Virus record (IMG/VR): IMGVR_UViG_3300008050_000035
Span: 1-64,000 of that record
Direction: 5' to 3' (one strand)
DNA length: 64,000 nucleotides
Source of the DNA: a virus
Shown here one piece after another: positions 19,051 through 31,000 of this stretch. The notes beneath the pieces are model-generated. The model had not been told where the DNA came from and did not search any database. It worked only from the letters and a program-made list of their open reading frames with translations. The translations under genes were made by a program, and so were the position numbers. Positions within the stretch are counted from its first letter, which is position 1; every line of letters starts with the position of its first letter.

Positions 19051-22000
19051 TAGCTCTCCCCTGTTAATTCAGCATAAAGCTGTTTGTTTTGATTCCAGAC
19101 ATCACTGTTTGCATCAAAAGTTCTTTTCAAATGTTCGTTTCTGCGCCAAGCGTGCTTGCCGTAGAGTCTCCAAATATCTGTAAGATCTCTAGTGCCGTCT
19201 AAAGTATCTTCAACCCAGCGACCAAGATCGCCCTTGAAGTTATTCCAAATCATACTAGGGTCAGTTAAATTCACACCACTAACAATTGGATTCCCATTCT
19301 TCATAAGAGGGACAAGCATAATGGAGTCACCACGAAGAGCCTGCAAGAAGAGAATTGGACTGCCTAAAAGCCAAGTGAGTGATGGAGTAAGCCTGTTTCC
19401 AGCGAAAACAGCTCCACCGGCACCCAATATACCCATGACCCCCATGGCTGTGCCACTTTGCATGCGCAAGAACTTAGGAACAGTTTTCCCAGCAGCTCCA
19501 AATACCCAAGGAATACCCTTGAGAGCAAGAGCACCTGTAGCAACACCGAGAGCGCCGCCAGTAAACTGGGTCAAGCCCCTTTTGACACTTCCAAGCTCAT
19601 CCTCAATCTCCCGAATCTCTTCTAAATCACTTTTTCCAGTCTTCGGATTAGCAAATGGATCAAATGGTCGCAATTCAGCAGCTCTTTCTTCCAGATATTT
19701 GCGATATTCTGTAGCTGCATGTGGGGTTCCTAAATCTAAGGCTCCTTGCAAGCTACTTGAATCGTTTCCAGCACCAAATCCAAGAACCCAGTCCAAGAAC
19801 CGAAAGCGTGCACCTGGATCTGTAGCACCAAGACCTTCATACTGATCCTCAACATCTCTAACAGCCAGTGCAGCAACCTTGATGGCTTCTAGAACTGGCC
19901 ACGAACTAGTTTCATTAGCTATTACCATTGCAGATGGTTTTATCTCACTGATAAAACCAGTCTCATGACTGAACTGATGTACAATCTGTTCGACTTCGAA
20001 AGGTCCTACCATGTCATTGTAACTATCAGACAAGATTCCAACATCCCAAGGACGAATTCTTGGATTACCAAGAATTACAATCTCACCTCGATACATTTCT
20101 CGCATGGTGTGAAGCAAGGAACCAACACCATAACGCATAGCCATTTGGTATCCTCGCACATTGTAGCTTGGCTGTAATGGAAGGACCCTTAAGTCATGCT
20201 CCGGTATGAAAGCATGTGCTTTAAACATGGCGCTAGACGCCGGCGAATCTCCAAACTTTGCGTTTTCTTCAAAGTAAGTGACATCAACAGCATTATGCAC
20301 AGCATTTTCGCTACTCATTAAGCCATTCCAAACAATATCATGCTCACTAGTTACGCTATGGTAGCGTCTAAAAGGTTTGAAACGCAGGTTCAATGCTCTT
20401 AGATACTCCTTCATCGCTCTAGGTGTATATGTCAGCTGAGACAAGCTGCTTTTTATTTTGTCAACATCAACAGGATCTGTCTCGTAAACTGTTCCCGTTG
20501 TGATTTCAACGGGAACAGACTGCTGTGTGGCAGGATCATTTACATAAACGGTATTTGTTACCATATCATTAGCGCTGTTGCGATCAACACTAGCAGCAAC
20601 AATAGCCTCTTCATCTAGGTTCGCATCAAAATCTTCAAGAAGCAGACTTGTATAACCATCGTCAACAACATCACCATACAGTCTGCGATATTCATTCATG
20701 TCAACAGAGCTATTTCCAAGAACCTCATTTAAATCATTTGCTCTGCGAACAAACTCATTATCTCCTGGCTGACTCCAGTAGCGCTGACTTGGAACTCCAA
20801 AGAACATCGTATACCTAAACGCATGACCATAAGGTCTTGCAGCGTAAATCCAGCCTGGGTGCCGTAAGCTCATTTCATGAAAAACGTCCCAAATGGTTGT
20901 ACTAATCAATCGAAAACTACAGGAAGCTGGCGCAACTCGCTTATCCAGTGCAGGTTTGTTGCCAAACCAACGTGCAGCTTGGTAGCCAAGTTCGTCATCT
21001 GTGACAAATGCACTAACACCAGTTTTTACCACCCACATCTTCATATCTTCCCAGACTTTTGTCCAAGACTTATCATAAATTTCCATATAGTCTTTTGGGT
21101 GTGGGGGAAACAGATTGTCATCTTGAGGACTGAGAAATAGCGAAACTTGCTTTTGTCGAAAATAAGCTTTAATCCTACCAACAGAGGCATCGTAAAGCTC
21201 ACTAAATGCCCAATCAAGACCAGCAAGAGGCAGGGCTGAAATAGAAACGCCACCAACCAGCAAAGGCGCGCGATACCAAATACCACCCCAGACTCTAGAG
21301 ATAGGTTTGATACCAACAGAACGCAACAATCCAACGCTTTGGCCAGCAATTTGTTGCATTGGGTGACTCATCCACTGACCTTTAAGTACTAAGTTCGCTA
21401 TTTCAGCATCTGCTTTAGCAAGAGCACGAGCTGCATCGTCAATAGAACCTACTGCAGCTCTTCGAATCGCATTTGCCTGAATTCGCTGACTCTCTCTAAC
21501 TAGCGCTCGACCGGCAGTGCCACCAGCATCACGCAAAGCCATTCCGCGTAAAGCCTGCTGGTTCTTAACAAGTCGACTAACAGCCCTAATGTCTGCTTGC
21601 ACAACTTTGTTTGCAACAGTAGTAGCAACACCAATACGCTTGCCAACAATATTGGTAAGGGCACTGCGATAAAACGCAGTGCCAGGCCCATTGACCCCAA
21701 GCGTACCAAGCCACTTGGATACCCAGCTGAAATTTTTCACACCTCTGGTAGCAACAGCTCCAGTTCTTGCCAGACCTGCAGCAGGACGCAGAAGGCGACC
21801 AACACCTGGAATCCTACCAAGAACTGCAGCACCACCAATAGCAAGAGTCGCCGTGATGATCGGATTGTTTAACATCCAGTCAGTGACCCTGTTCGTCGCT
21901 TTGAATGCGCCTAAGAAACCTTTGCGACTGTAATCAACGAAATCCAATCGAGCATCCTGACCCTCACCAACTTGATACAGTTGGCCAAACTCCCATCGCC

Positions 22001-25000
22001 CAAAATGCTGAAGTTCTGGCTCCAACATCATGGCTCCTAGGAGCTGGTGAGTAGTCGCAAATGCACGACTGTCGTTAGCCGCACTGGTTCCCTTTATGGC
22101 TTGCTGCAATTCGGTACCAAAGCTTTGAACAAGAATTTCTGCTCTATCTCCACCCTGATTCCAAGTGACGTCTACGACACGGCCGTTAATCAAAACTTCT
22201 AGCAGATCAGGATCATTGCTATAGCCAACTCTTAGCTGTACATTTAGTCCTGGTCGAAGAACCAAAGCGCCAAAAGGTTGGTCAAGAGCACTTCCCTCAT
22301 TGACAGAATCTCCACTAAGCTTACTAGCTTCCCCTGGAATATTAATTTTGCTGGAATCTGAAAAATAGTCCAAATCTACAACAGCATCACGCTTGGTGCC
22401 ATCCAGAGTGCCAGCTACGTTTAGTAAACTAACGACAGCATGATCAGCAGGACTTTTTCTATTCTGCTCAACAGTAAAACTAGTTACGCCATTATAGCTG
22501 AAGAAATCATCAAAGTTGAGAAGCCGACTCTCAAACTCATCTTCTTCAACAAAGAAAAGCTTAAAGGTAGGATAAGCCCGAGACATTCTGCGCTTGCGAC
22601 CGAAAATATCATTAGCACTATTCAAAGCCAGCTTGTTTAGCGACTCTTTATTGAACCTATGAGAAGGGTCGGATTCTCGCTCAACAAGTGTACCCCTTAA
22701 CCTGTCTGCTAAATTCTCAGGAATTTCTTTCTGGTCAAGATAGCCACTACGACTACCAAACATCTGATCTACAGATGCTACTGCATCCTGAAGCTCATTA
22801 TATTGAGCCGCAGTAACACGACGCGGATACTGTACCCCGCCACCCTGACCAAAAGCACCTTCAAAATTACTTAAACGTACATCTTCTACATGGACACTGG
22901 ACAGAGCTTTGGCTTCTTCTATTGAGATTGACAATTCTGGTTTGGTTGAATCCTTCTCAGTCCCCATGCGTGCTTCTTCAGCTTCACTCTGCAATGCATC
23001 AACAGCATTAGTGATATTGCCAATATGCTCTGAAATCGCTTCGGTACTTTCAGGATTGGGATAAAACGGAAACCCTGTTGCGCCTTTTTTTCCAGTGTCC
23101 GTAGCCTCAGCATTGTAATACTGAGGTAAACTAATGCGATCGTCCGTAGCTGGCTCCTGTACGTACCTGTCACCACTAGGCTCATAGGAACCACCGCTCT
23201 CAATCTTCTTCATGGAGTTGTAGCAATTGCTAACAATATCACCCATAACATCTTGAATAGCAGTAATTACAGTTCTGTTGTGCGCATCTCCATCTTCATA
23301 CATGTTCCACATATAAAAATCAGGAGGGCAAGCAGCAATATCTCCGTAATACGGATGATGCGGTAAGTCCATATCAGGTAATGCGGGAGAGCCCTGAATG
23401 CGCGCTCGCTTGTTCACACGACTGAGCCCCTGAAGGCCAAACGCCTTCAGGACGTCATAATCATTAAGCAGATCACGAGCGTAGCGTGCAAACAAGCTTT
23501 TGAAATATTCAATCTTTTTACTTTCTAAACTGGCTTCTGCGTGCCAAATAAATGGTCCTCCAGGAGGCCAAATGCCCTCCTGCTTATTAAAAAAGAACCA
23601 ATCCCAAGACGCTCCATCTGGTAGTAAGATAGGAACAGCAATCTGCCCTTTGGGAATGTCAGATGGCTGAGCAATACCGATATCTTGGTTTTCCTTACTA
23701 GCCTCACGAATATTGTCGCTTGTAGTACCACGCTCAGTCATAACGTACTTTGGCATATCGAAAAATCTATCAAACTGAAAATCACCACAACTTGCAGCTG
23801 TTTTCTTAAGCTGCTCAGTCGTACTTGCAAAGACTGGAGAGCCACCCTCTCCAGCAACAGTACCAAGTATATCGCCAAAGATAGTGCTACTCACATAGGA
23901 CTTGAAACGCTCTTCTACAAGATCTCTAACTGGCAATTGCCACATATAATTGTTAGCAATATCAGTTAGAACGTCATCATGCATCTCAGCCCAAAAATCA
24001 GCGTAGATACCACGATCACTATCATTCCATTGGCCAAACTTAGTTTTTAACGCCTTGTCACCACCATTGACAACAGTTGCCCATATAAAACTTACAGGGC
24101 GCTCGACAATAGTGCCAAGAGCACCCCAGCCAACCAAACCACCAGCATAGCCTGCTCCAAAACCTGTCTGTAGTTTTTTCAAATCAACAGATGTCAAACC
24201 GTTCTGCGGATGCCACTGTAGCCAATTTTGATTTTCTACCAAGTGTTCTACAACAGCACCAGTCGCAAGCGACTCTTCTAGAGGTTTTGTTTGATTAGAA
24301 GAACTGGGTCCAGGATATGGATTAACAGCAGCAACAGTAGCTAAGTAGAGCTGATAGCCCTTGAAAAGATTTGGCTGCACAGGTAGCTCGTAGAGTTCGT
24401 CCTGCACAAAATCAATAGTATTCCCGCCTGCCTGCACTGTGCCATAAGCAAGTTGGTCGTCAGACTCAGCAAGAATAGCACTAGCAGTCTGAATTGTCTT
24501 ATGAATCATTGTCCAATAGTCAAGAATCTTCTCCATCGGAACTTTACCAAGAACTTGCGTATCTTGGCTTGCCTGAAGAAGAGCACTAATGTCAAATTCC
24601 TTAGGGGTAATGTTTTCATCCGGAACTGAAGAAGCTGTAGGGGCAGCTACAGGTCTGCCCTCCTTGGCCACTTGGGCGTAAGCTGCTCTCCAAGCATCGC
24701 CTTGATGCCCACCGGCACCACCGCTTTGCGGAACACCACCAAACACCTGGTCTAAGGGAACTGCGTTCAAATTAGAAAAGATAGAGGATTCTGGCAAAGA
24801 TGTGCCAGCACCAACAATATTGCCAATACTGTCTGGGCCATTAGCCAAAGAACTGAAGTCATCGCCAAAAATAATCCAGTCATTATCACTCTTGTCTCTG
24901 TAAAGAGCCACATTATCATCTTCTACCAAGAGTGGCGATGTGACGTACGACAATTCGAACTGACCAAATTCATCCGACTCTTGGCGATATGTGTTAGCAC

Positions 25001-28000
25001 CAGCAAGCTGAGCAATGAGTACTTGCTGAAGTAACTCAGCTGCCTCATCTTTGAAAGCTAATTTGTAAACTGCATTTAAAACTTTAGAATATGCAACTTC
25101 TAAATCCTCTACTGCAGGAGCTGTACCATTAATAGCCTCACCAACGTAAGGGTTAGTTTCAGACAGTTCAATAGTATGACAACTCATGCCAGGATGTCCT
25201 TGCACAGTCATACTGTTACTACGAGTAACCATAGCACGCCTAAGGACTTCGATATCTGCAATTACTGGCTCTTCACCAGCTTCCGTGACGTTGTTGTACG
25301 TAGCAATCTGAATGTCATCAGGAGAGAAAGTACCCAAGAGCCTAGTAACAAAACTATCCACAGCGACACACCAACTATCCGTAATGCCACGAAAGTTACG
25401 TGCATTCGCATGCAGCAACCCTCGCATCGCAAGCAGCACTTCAGTCTGCTTGCTGACACCTGCAAGTCTTTGTGTGCCACTACCCTCGAAATCCACAGAG
25501 CAAAATTCGAAACTGTAAAACGGCTCAATGCTACCCAAATGCTGTTGGGTAGGAAACTCATACCCAAGAATAGGAATATTTGCCACTATGTGACGAAGAC
25601 CGCCAGCAACAGCAGTGAGAACAGTAGGGTCAGAATAAAAGCCTTTTTCAAGTTGTTCTTCGTTTCCAGGCCCAACTAAAAGCTTGTGGTGCTTCCACCA
25701 CACATTAGTAATCTTGCTGTCACGATCATAATACAGCCAACCGTCTCTCCAAAGATTGTCTAAGATCTGACCAACAGACTGAAGCTCTTCGTTGCTGATA
25801 TTGCCTTCTTTTGCTTCTTCTGCAATGTCTTCCTTGACAGTTGTTTGAGTAGGAGTTGTGAAAGAAGGGCTGGCAGTTAGTTCATAACTTCCAGCAACAC
25901 TGGTCTCCAAAGGACCACTTAAGTCCACGGGGACCATGCGACTAGAACGTTTCCAATCCTCTTTTAAAGCTGGAGTACCAGTCCATGGCGGATCAATACC
26001 TACTCCAAGATCTTCACTTTCCCAATATTCAAAATGAAGATGAGTTTGGTAATGCCAAACACTACTTCTCTCTCCACTTGGATTGTCCCAGAAATTCTGA
26101 TTAGAAGTTCTGGATATGTACTGATATCCATTAGAGCCAGAGGTCAGATATTCTTTTCTAGCTTCTACTATAGCATTGGCTTTAAATGCTTCATTCATAG
26201 GGCCACTACCACTCATCCAGCCAATGAGTGTTCCGGCAGGAATCTCCTCTGTGGCGTTAAGTGAATTCATTGCGGCTTCAGAAACACCACCAAGATGCAT
26301 ATACATACTCAGGTTGTTCCCATGAGACATTTGTATATAATTGCCCGCACTAGGAGCTTCGACATAATACCAAGCATTACGATACTTGATAGATTTAACA
26401 AACGAGCCAACGGGGAACGTTTCCCCAAATTCTCTAGTGACATTCGCTCCTCGAAAATTAACTTCTGGAACGATAGCCTTGATGCTGACTTCAAAATCTT
26501 CCTGATCGAAAGGCAACGAAGTAAGCTCTGTGTCATTCAAGTACGCAAGTTTCCAACTCCCACCACTAGAAGAATCCGTCAATTGAATATGACTGACAGT
26601 ACCTGCCTCAACAGCATAAATAGGCACTAAGACGTCTGGCTTATTTCGATCACGATCACCTGCACCAATGTCAGTACCCCAGTGCATACTTCCACCAGTT
26701 GGGCGGCCTGCCAAACGAGATCGAGTAGCTGCAGAACGCCAATGGACAGTATCTGTAACGCGCACTTCATCAACAGGCATGGGTACATCTTCGTTAGAGT
26801 AGCCTACTGGTGACACACGAGGACTGCCGTCTTTGCCGAGAGCACTACTGAAACGTCTACGTACTTTAACTCTGTCTACATGAAAAGTGTCAGTGGGATC
26901 AAAACGCAATTCCCAACCATCTACCTCAGTACCACCTGCGGACGGTAGCTTGTCCTTGGCAACACGTAACGTCTCTTTGTGCGCATCACTAATCATACCG
27001 GTCCACTCCGCTGGAAGCCTAACTTCCTTGTACGCAAAGAAGTGAAACAGTGCACCACCATGAACACTGTTCATCTTTGCAACAATGCCATTTCTAAGGA
27101 ACTTCCATTCACGATACAACTCTTCAGTACTTGCTGGAGGTCCAGAATGCAAACCAAAGGTATGTCTGTCATTGCGATACAAAACGGCACTAAACAGCGC
27201 TCCCCAAAGAGTGCTGGTTAGAATCTCTTTCTCAACATCAATAGAGAAAGCTTTCATAAGGGCATCTCGTTGCAACAGGTTGATATACCTAGTATAGATG
27301 CGTGATTGCGCTGGACGTTGAACAAATTCTGATTGAGCCATTTTGTCAGGCAAGGGGAGAAGATCAAAAATCTCCCCTTGGTGAAACTCTTCCATCTGTT
27401 CAATAGTCAATTCTTGACGATCTTGATACTGACCTTGAACAGCACTCCAAGAACGGATCTCATTATCAGAATTACCAAGCTTCGGCAGAATAGTGTGTTT
27501 TTGTTTTTTTTGACCAGCCTTCGCATCCCATCCAATAGTGGTTTCAATACCACTGCCTTTTGTATGCGAAGTCTCACCTGTAACTGGAAGCGTATGCCAA
27601 TCTTTACGATAGAGCCAATTGTGAACATATGGGAAATAATTAAACCAAGTAAGATCTAATTGCATAATCCATGTGTCGCTGCTGCCCTGCATGGGCGCAA
27701 CATTCAAACCAGTCATAGTAAACGCCATGGCCTGGCTGTAGGGCCAGTGTGGCACAATCGTTTCTCTAAGGAAACGATTTTCAACATAACAGAAAGGACT
27801 GTGTCTAAATTCAACAACCAGTCTATGCATATCTAAAACCATAGGACCTGTGAAGGGAATGGTGATGCTTACAGCCACCTGCCCATGTCCGCTTGGAACT
27901 TTGGTTGTCGCGCGCTGACGCAGTGCTCTCCACTGCCAAACCAAATCTTCAATCTGAATATCAATGTTCGTTGGCGGAACTACGAGGTCAATGTCATTGA

Positions 28001-28064
28001 TAACAAAAACATTCTTACGGTATCCGTAAGTCGGCTCGAATTGGTCCATGGTCTTGGTTGGCAT
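19050..28064 (-). CDS. Giant baseplate hub protein with M23 peptidase domain
   Basis: A 3004 aa protein. ATG 28064 (TGATG junction, GGGAG upstream) is preferred over a TTG three bases earlier. Residues 1-260 are an aromatic-rich beta domain. Residues 440-690 contain an M23 (lysostaphin-type) zinc peptidase: HWGTD gives H461 and D465, MYMHLGG follows near 588, and THLHFE gives H675 and H677, so every metal and catalytic position is present; an insert of about 80 residues separates the halves. Residues 1820-1990 and about 2370-2720 look like the two parts of a phage hub (gpD/gp27-like) domain, including VLRPGLNVQLRVGY and MVGPFEVEQIVHQFSHETGF. Between them, and again at 2840-2900, lie hydrophobic segments such as ITATLAIGGAAVLG. 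It should form the tail tip and cut peptidoglycan peptide links during infection. Confidence 0.75.
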   Translation of the reverse strand: MPTKTMDQFEPTYGYRKNVFVINDIDLVVPPTNIDIQIEDLVWQWRALRQRATTKVPSGHGQVAVSITIPFTGPMVLDMHRLVVEFRHSPFCYVENRFLRETIVPHWPYSQAMAFTMTGLNVAPMQGSSDTWIMQLDLTWFNYFPYVHNWLYRKDWHTLPVTGETSHTKGSGIETTIGWDAKAGQKKQKHTILPKLGNSDNEIRSWSAVQGQYQDRQELTIEQMEEFHQGEIFDLLPLPDKMAQSEFVQRPAQSRIYTRYINLLQRDALMKAFSIDVEKEILTSTLWGALFSAVLYRNDRHTFGLHSGPPASTEELYREWKFLRNGIVAKMNSVHGGALFHFFAYKEVRLPAEWTGMISDAHKETLRVAKDKLPSAGGTEVDGWELRFDPTDTFHVDRVKVRRRFSSALGKDGSPRVSPVGYSNEDVPMPVDEVRVTDTVHWRSAATRSRLAGRPTGGSMHWGTDIGAGDRDRNKPDVLVPIYAVEAGTVSHIQLTDSSSGGSWKLAYLNDTELTSLPFDQEDFEVSIKAIVPEVNFRGANVTREFGETFPVGSFVKSIKYRNAWYYVEAPSAGNYIQMSHGNNLSMYMHLGGVSEAAMNSLNATEEIPAGTLIGWMSGSGPMNEAFKANAIVEARKEYLTSGSNGYQYISRTSNQNFWDNPSGERSSVWHYQTHLHFEYWESEDLGVGIDPPWTGTPALKEDWKRSSRMVPVDLSGPLETSVAGSYELTASPSFTTPTQTTVKEDIAEEAKEGNISNEELQSVGQILDNLWRDGWLYYDRDSKITNVWWKHHKLLVGPGNEEQLEKGFYSDPTVLTAVAGGLRHIVANIPILGYEFPTQQHLGSIEPFYSFEFCSVDFEGSGTQRLAGVSKQTEVLLAMRGLLHANARNFRGITDSWCVAVDSFVTRLLGTFSPDDIQIATYNNVTEAGEEPVIADIEVLRRAMVTRSNSMTVQGHPGMSCHTIELSETNPYVGEAINGTAPAVEDLEVAYSKVLNAVYKLAFKDEAAELLQQVLIAQLAGANTYRQESDEFGQFELSYVTSPLLVEDDNVALYRDKSDNDWIIFGDDFSSLANGPDSIGNIVGAGTSLPESSIFSNLNAVPLDQVFGGVPQSGGAGGHQGDAWRAAYAQVAKEGRPVAAPTASSVPDENITPKEFDISALLQASQDTQVLGKVPMEKILDYWTMIHKTIQTASAILAESDDQLAYGTVQAGGNTIDFVQDELYELPVQPNLFKGYQLYLATVAAVNPYPGPSSSNQTKPLEESLATGAVVEHLVENQNWLQWHPQNGLTSVDLKKLQTGFGAGYAGGLVGWGALGTIVERPVSFIWATVVNGGDKALKTKFGQWNDSDRGIYADFWAEMHDDVLTDIANNYMWQLPVRDLVEERFKSYVSSTIFGDILGTVAGEGGSPVFASTTEQLKKTAASCGDFQFDRFFDMPKYVMTERGTTSDNIREASKENQDIGIAQPSDIPKGQIAVPILLPDGASWDWFFFNKQEGIWPPGGPFIWHAEASLESKKIEYFKSLFARYARDLLNDYDVLKAFGLQGLSRVNKRARIQGSPALPDMDLPHHPYYGDIAACPPDFYMWNMYEDGDAHNRTVITAIQDVMGDIVSNCYNSMKKIESGGSYEPSGDRYVQEPATDDRISLPQYYNAEATDTGKKGATGFPFYPNPESTEAISEHIGNITNAVDALQSEAEEARMGTEKDSTKPELSISIEEAKALSSVHVEDVRLSNFEGAFGQGGGVQYPRRVTAAQYNELQDAVASVDQMFGSRSGYLDQKEIPENLADRLRGTLVERESDPSHRFNKESLNKLALNSANDIFGRKRRMSRAYPTFKLFFVEEDEFESRLLNFDDFFSYNGVTSFTVEQNRKSPADHAVVSLLNVAGTLDGTKRDAVVDLDYFSDSSKINIPGEASKLSGDSVNEGSALDQPFGALVLRPGLNVQLRVGYSNDPDLLEVLINGRVVDVTWNQGGDRAEILVQSFGTELQQAIKGTSAANDSRAFATTHQLLGAMMLEPELQHFGRWEFGQLYQVGEGQDARLDFVDYSRKGFLGAFKATNRVTDWMLNNPIITATLAIGGAAVLGRIPGVGRLLRPAAGLARTGAVATRGVKNFSWVSKWLGTLGVNGPGTAFYRSALTNIVGKRIGVATTVANKVVQADIRAVSRLVKNQQALRGMALRDAGGTAGRALVRESQRIQANAIRRAAVGSIDDAARALAKADAEIANLVLKGQWMSHPMQQIAGQSVGLLRSVGIKPISRVWGGIWYRAPLLVGGVSISALPLAGLDWAFSELYDASVGRIKAYFRQKQVSLFLSPQDDNLFPPHPKDYMEIYDKSWTKVWEDMKMWVVKTGVSAFVTDDELGYQAARWFGNKPALDKRVAPASCSFRLISTTIWDVFHEMSLRHPGWIYAARPYGHAFRYTMFFGVPSQRYWSQPGDNEFVRRANDLNEVLGNSSVDMNEYRRLYGDVVDDGYTSLLLEDFDANLDEEAIVAASVDRNSANDMVTNTVYVNDPATQQSVPVEITTGTVYETDPVDVDKIKSSLSQLTYTPRAMKEYLRALNLRFKPFRRYHSVTSEHDIVWNGLMSSENAVHNAVDVTYFEENAKFGDSPASSAMFKAHAFIPEHDLRVLPLQPSYNVRGYQMAMRYGVGSLLHTMREMYRGEIVILGNPRIRPWDVGILSDSYNDMVGPFEVEQIVHQFSHETGFISEIKPSAMVIANETSSWPVLEAIKVAALAVRDVEDQYEGLGATDPGARFRFLDWVLGFGAGNDSSSLQGALDLGTPHAATEYRKYLEERAAELRPFDPFANPKTGKSDLEEIREIEDELGSVKRGLTQFTGGALGVATGALALKGIPWVFGAAGKTVPKFLRMQSGTAMGVMGILGAGGAVFAGNRLTPSLTWLLGSPILFLQALRGDSIMLVPLMKNGNPIVSGVNLTDPSMIWNNFKGDLGRWVEDTLDGTRDLTDIWRLYGKHAWRRNEHLKRTFDANSDVWNQNKQLYAELTGES

Positions 28065-31000
28065 CAATACTCTCCCATTAGTCGATCAGTATAAGATCTC
28101 GTGATTGGACGTCTAGTGTCATTAATTCTAACTGACCCAGCAGCATTACCTCCAGTCATCGCCCCTACGTACTTCATAGCTCCGTTGAGCCCGAATCCGT
28201 TTGGCAACACACCTTTGATTTGATAACTGCTTGGGCGCGACATATACGCACCACCACTATTGATTGGCCTGTCTATCATACCATAATCACTTGACGGCCT
28301 GCCAAGACTTTCTGGCGCTATGTGACCTCCACTGTTTTTAAATAAACTTCCTTGAGCAATAGCATTGCTAACTTGAGGAGAGGTGTACTCTCCGGGTGCT
28401 GAAAGAGGAGTGGCAGCATAGCCTGGCGTGCCAATCGCACCCATTGCAAACATACTTGCAGCTGCACCCATTGCGATGGGCGCAGCCATCCTTTTGTCAA
28501 GCTTGTCTATGAGGTTGGTGATTTGCCCAAGCCCTTTAGAAAAACCAGCCATACCATGTTGAGGAGAATCACTAAACGCAGCCATACCAGCAGTTTCCAT
28601 ATTGGAGCCTGCTAGAGCTTGGATAAACATATTGGGACCAGCAGAAAAAGCATGCGACATAGCCTTAGCAGTGCCAGGCATATTGGTTCCGGCAGCTACA
28701 GCAGAGTTGGCCACCTTCAGAGACGCATCTACAAAATTGTCAATATTGACGCTAAGCGTCCTACCCTTCGTAATTTCAGCAGCCCACTGGCCGGTCCTGC
28801 CCTCCCCTACAATATCACCAACTTTAAAGCTGGTGTTCTGGTTATGAAAAATCTTATTCTTTAGAACATTGCGAAGCTCCTCAGCAGAATCTTGAGAAGG
28901 ACTGGACATTAGCCGCTCAACGGCTCCACCCACCTCTTCGGCAAGAGGTACAAATACTTTCAGCTTCTTAGCCTTGAGAAGTACGTTCTCCTCAAGGGCA
29001 CCAAGGATATCTCGATGCGCACGAATCTGATCAATATTGGCTCCATAGTTGCCAAGAGCCTCGTGCAACCCACGAAGACGAACGTCCATCGCACCAGTTT
29101 GCTGCGAAATACCCATCTCCTTCATCATGTCTTGCACAATTTTATCATCTAGGCCCCCACCAAGAGTATCTCCATAAGAAACCATACCCTTCTTGATAGC
29201 AGTACCCACACCGCCTTTAAGCACACGACTTTGAAGCTCCATAGCTAAACGCGCAGGATCCCCGACTTGTGCAGCAAGTCTCCTTCTCACTATTGCGCTA
29301 GTCTTGGGATCAAGCATCATGCTAAGTGCTGTATCACCATCCATATCCATGAATGCTTGAGGCGCAAGTCCAATGTCACCAGCTGCAGTAAGTACACGAG
29401 GCACAATCATGCGACCACCACCCTGCCCACCGGTAAATTGATCAATATTGTCAATCAGAGTGCGAAAAAACTTGCGATTAGCATCATTGCCTTTGTCACC
29501 AGTAGCTGCTGCAATATCGGCGAAGCTTTTAATATCTTTGCGAAAGATACTTTTCATGAACTCTTCACCTCGCATCTGCTTAAACTGCTGATCGCCAGCA
29601 GCATCCAAACCACTAAAAACCTGGAGTTGCGCTCCTTTGATTTTATTAAAAAAAGCATCAGTACCTTGAAGAGCACTAACTTCTCGTAGATCACGGAACA
29701 CTTGGGACATAAAAACATTACCTGCAGAAATAAGAGGATGTCGTCCACTCACGCGAATAAGACCGCTGCCAAGCCTTTTGTTTCCTGCTTTATGTTCCAT
29801 TCCTGTAAAGAACATGCGAGCACTCTCAGCCAATTGCTTACTGCTAGTGCCACCAGCTTTCTGACCATGAAGTTCGCTTAGCATCATGGTCGCGTCAGCA
29901 AATACAGCAGTGCCACCAGTACTTCTAAAAAGTTGGTTAGCTACACGACCCTGCTGGCGGCTAGTAAAGCCAGCGCCAGTAGTAAGGTTATAAGAACTAA
30001 CTCTAGGAGAACTACTGCCCCGAACCTTGCCACGAGCAAGGTTCGCAATACTGGTACTCATAAGATCCAAAGCATTACTGCGCCAAGTCTTGAGACTTTC
30101 ACGCAGAGGGTCACCACCTGTAGTAGCATGATCGGCCAAACGCTTTTGCAAACCACTCACAAGCTGACCATACGCAGCACTGACCTCTTTGCTTTGCCCT
30201 CCAGCAATTCGCACACTAGTCCCACTGCCAGCCTCATAGGCTTCCATGCCTGGCATATACATACTGCTAGATCCAAAAACATCCTGAACGGCTCTGCCAA
30301 TGTGCGCAGGAGCGTCACTAAAATCTAAAATGGCTCCTTGCTTCTGAGTACGCAACCAATCTGTCATCTGTCCAGTTGACCTGCCACCCTCAGTGAAAGC
30401 GTCACCAAACTGACTGTACTTGAGGCGCGTAGCACCTCTTTCGGTGAAAGCGTCTACAGCATTACGATGCCCAGTGACACTGCGCCCCATACCCATCATT
30501 TGCTCAGCGAGAGCATAGTGACGACCAAAGCCAATTTTATTAGTATAGATGCCAGCAACTGCGTCAACAGACTGCTCTTTGCTCATACCTAGCTGAAGCA
30601 TGCGTTCGTATGCTGTCTGAGCGAATCTGCGTTCAAGACCAACACGCGCAGCACCCCAGTCTCCGGCGGATGGGCCAACTTGAACCGTGTCAATAAAACT
30701 AACAAGTCCGCGTCTCATCGCCGCAAGAGCATCAGCGCTTCCAGCACCAAGTCCACGAACCATCTTCTGAAGTTTCGCCTGGTCAATTCCGCCTTTACCA
30801 ACACCTCCGCCCTCTGCCCCATGGTATACGCCAGCAAGCATCATTCCAATATTCTTAGCACCAACACCACGCTGCTGCATTAATTCAAATGCAGCTTGAG
30901 CGTAAATCTGATGTCCCTGCTTGCCTAGCATACCTCCACCAGCATCTGAAAGAGCCTGCGCTCGAGCACGCAATGTTTTGTGGTTTACGCCAAACATTTT

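Noticed and set aside
19192-19845. 217-codon plus-strand reading frame
   Set aside because: Antisense to the hub gene; Pro/Ser-rich translation without motif, no upstream SD found.
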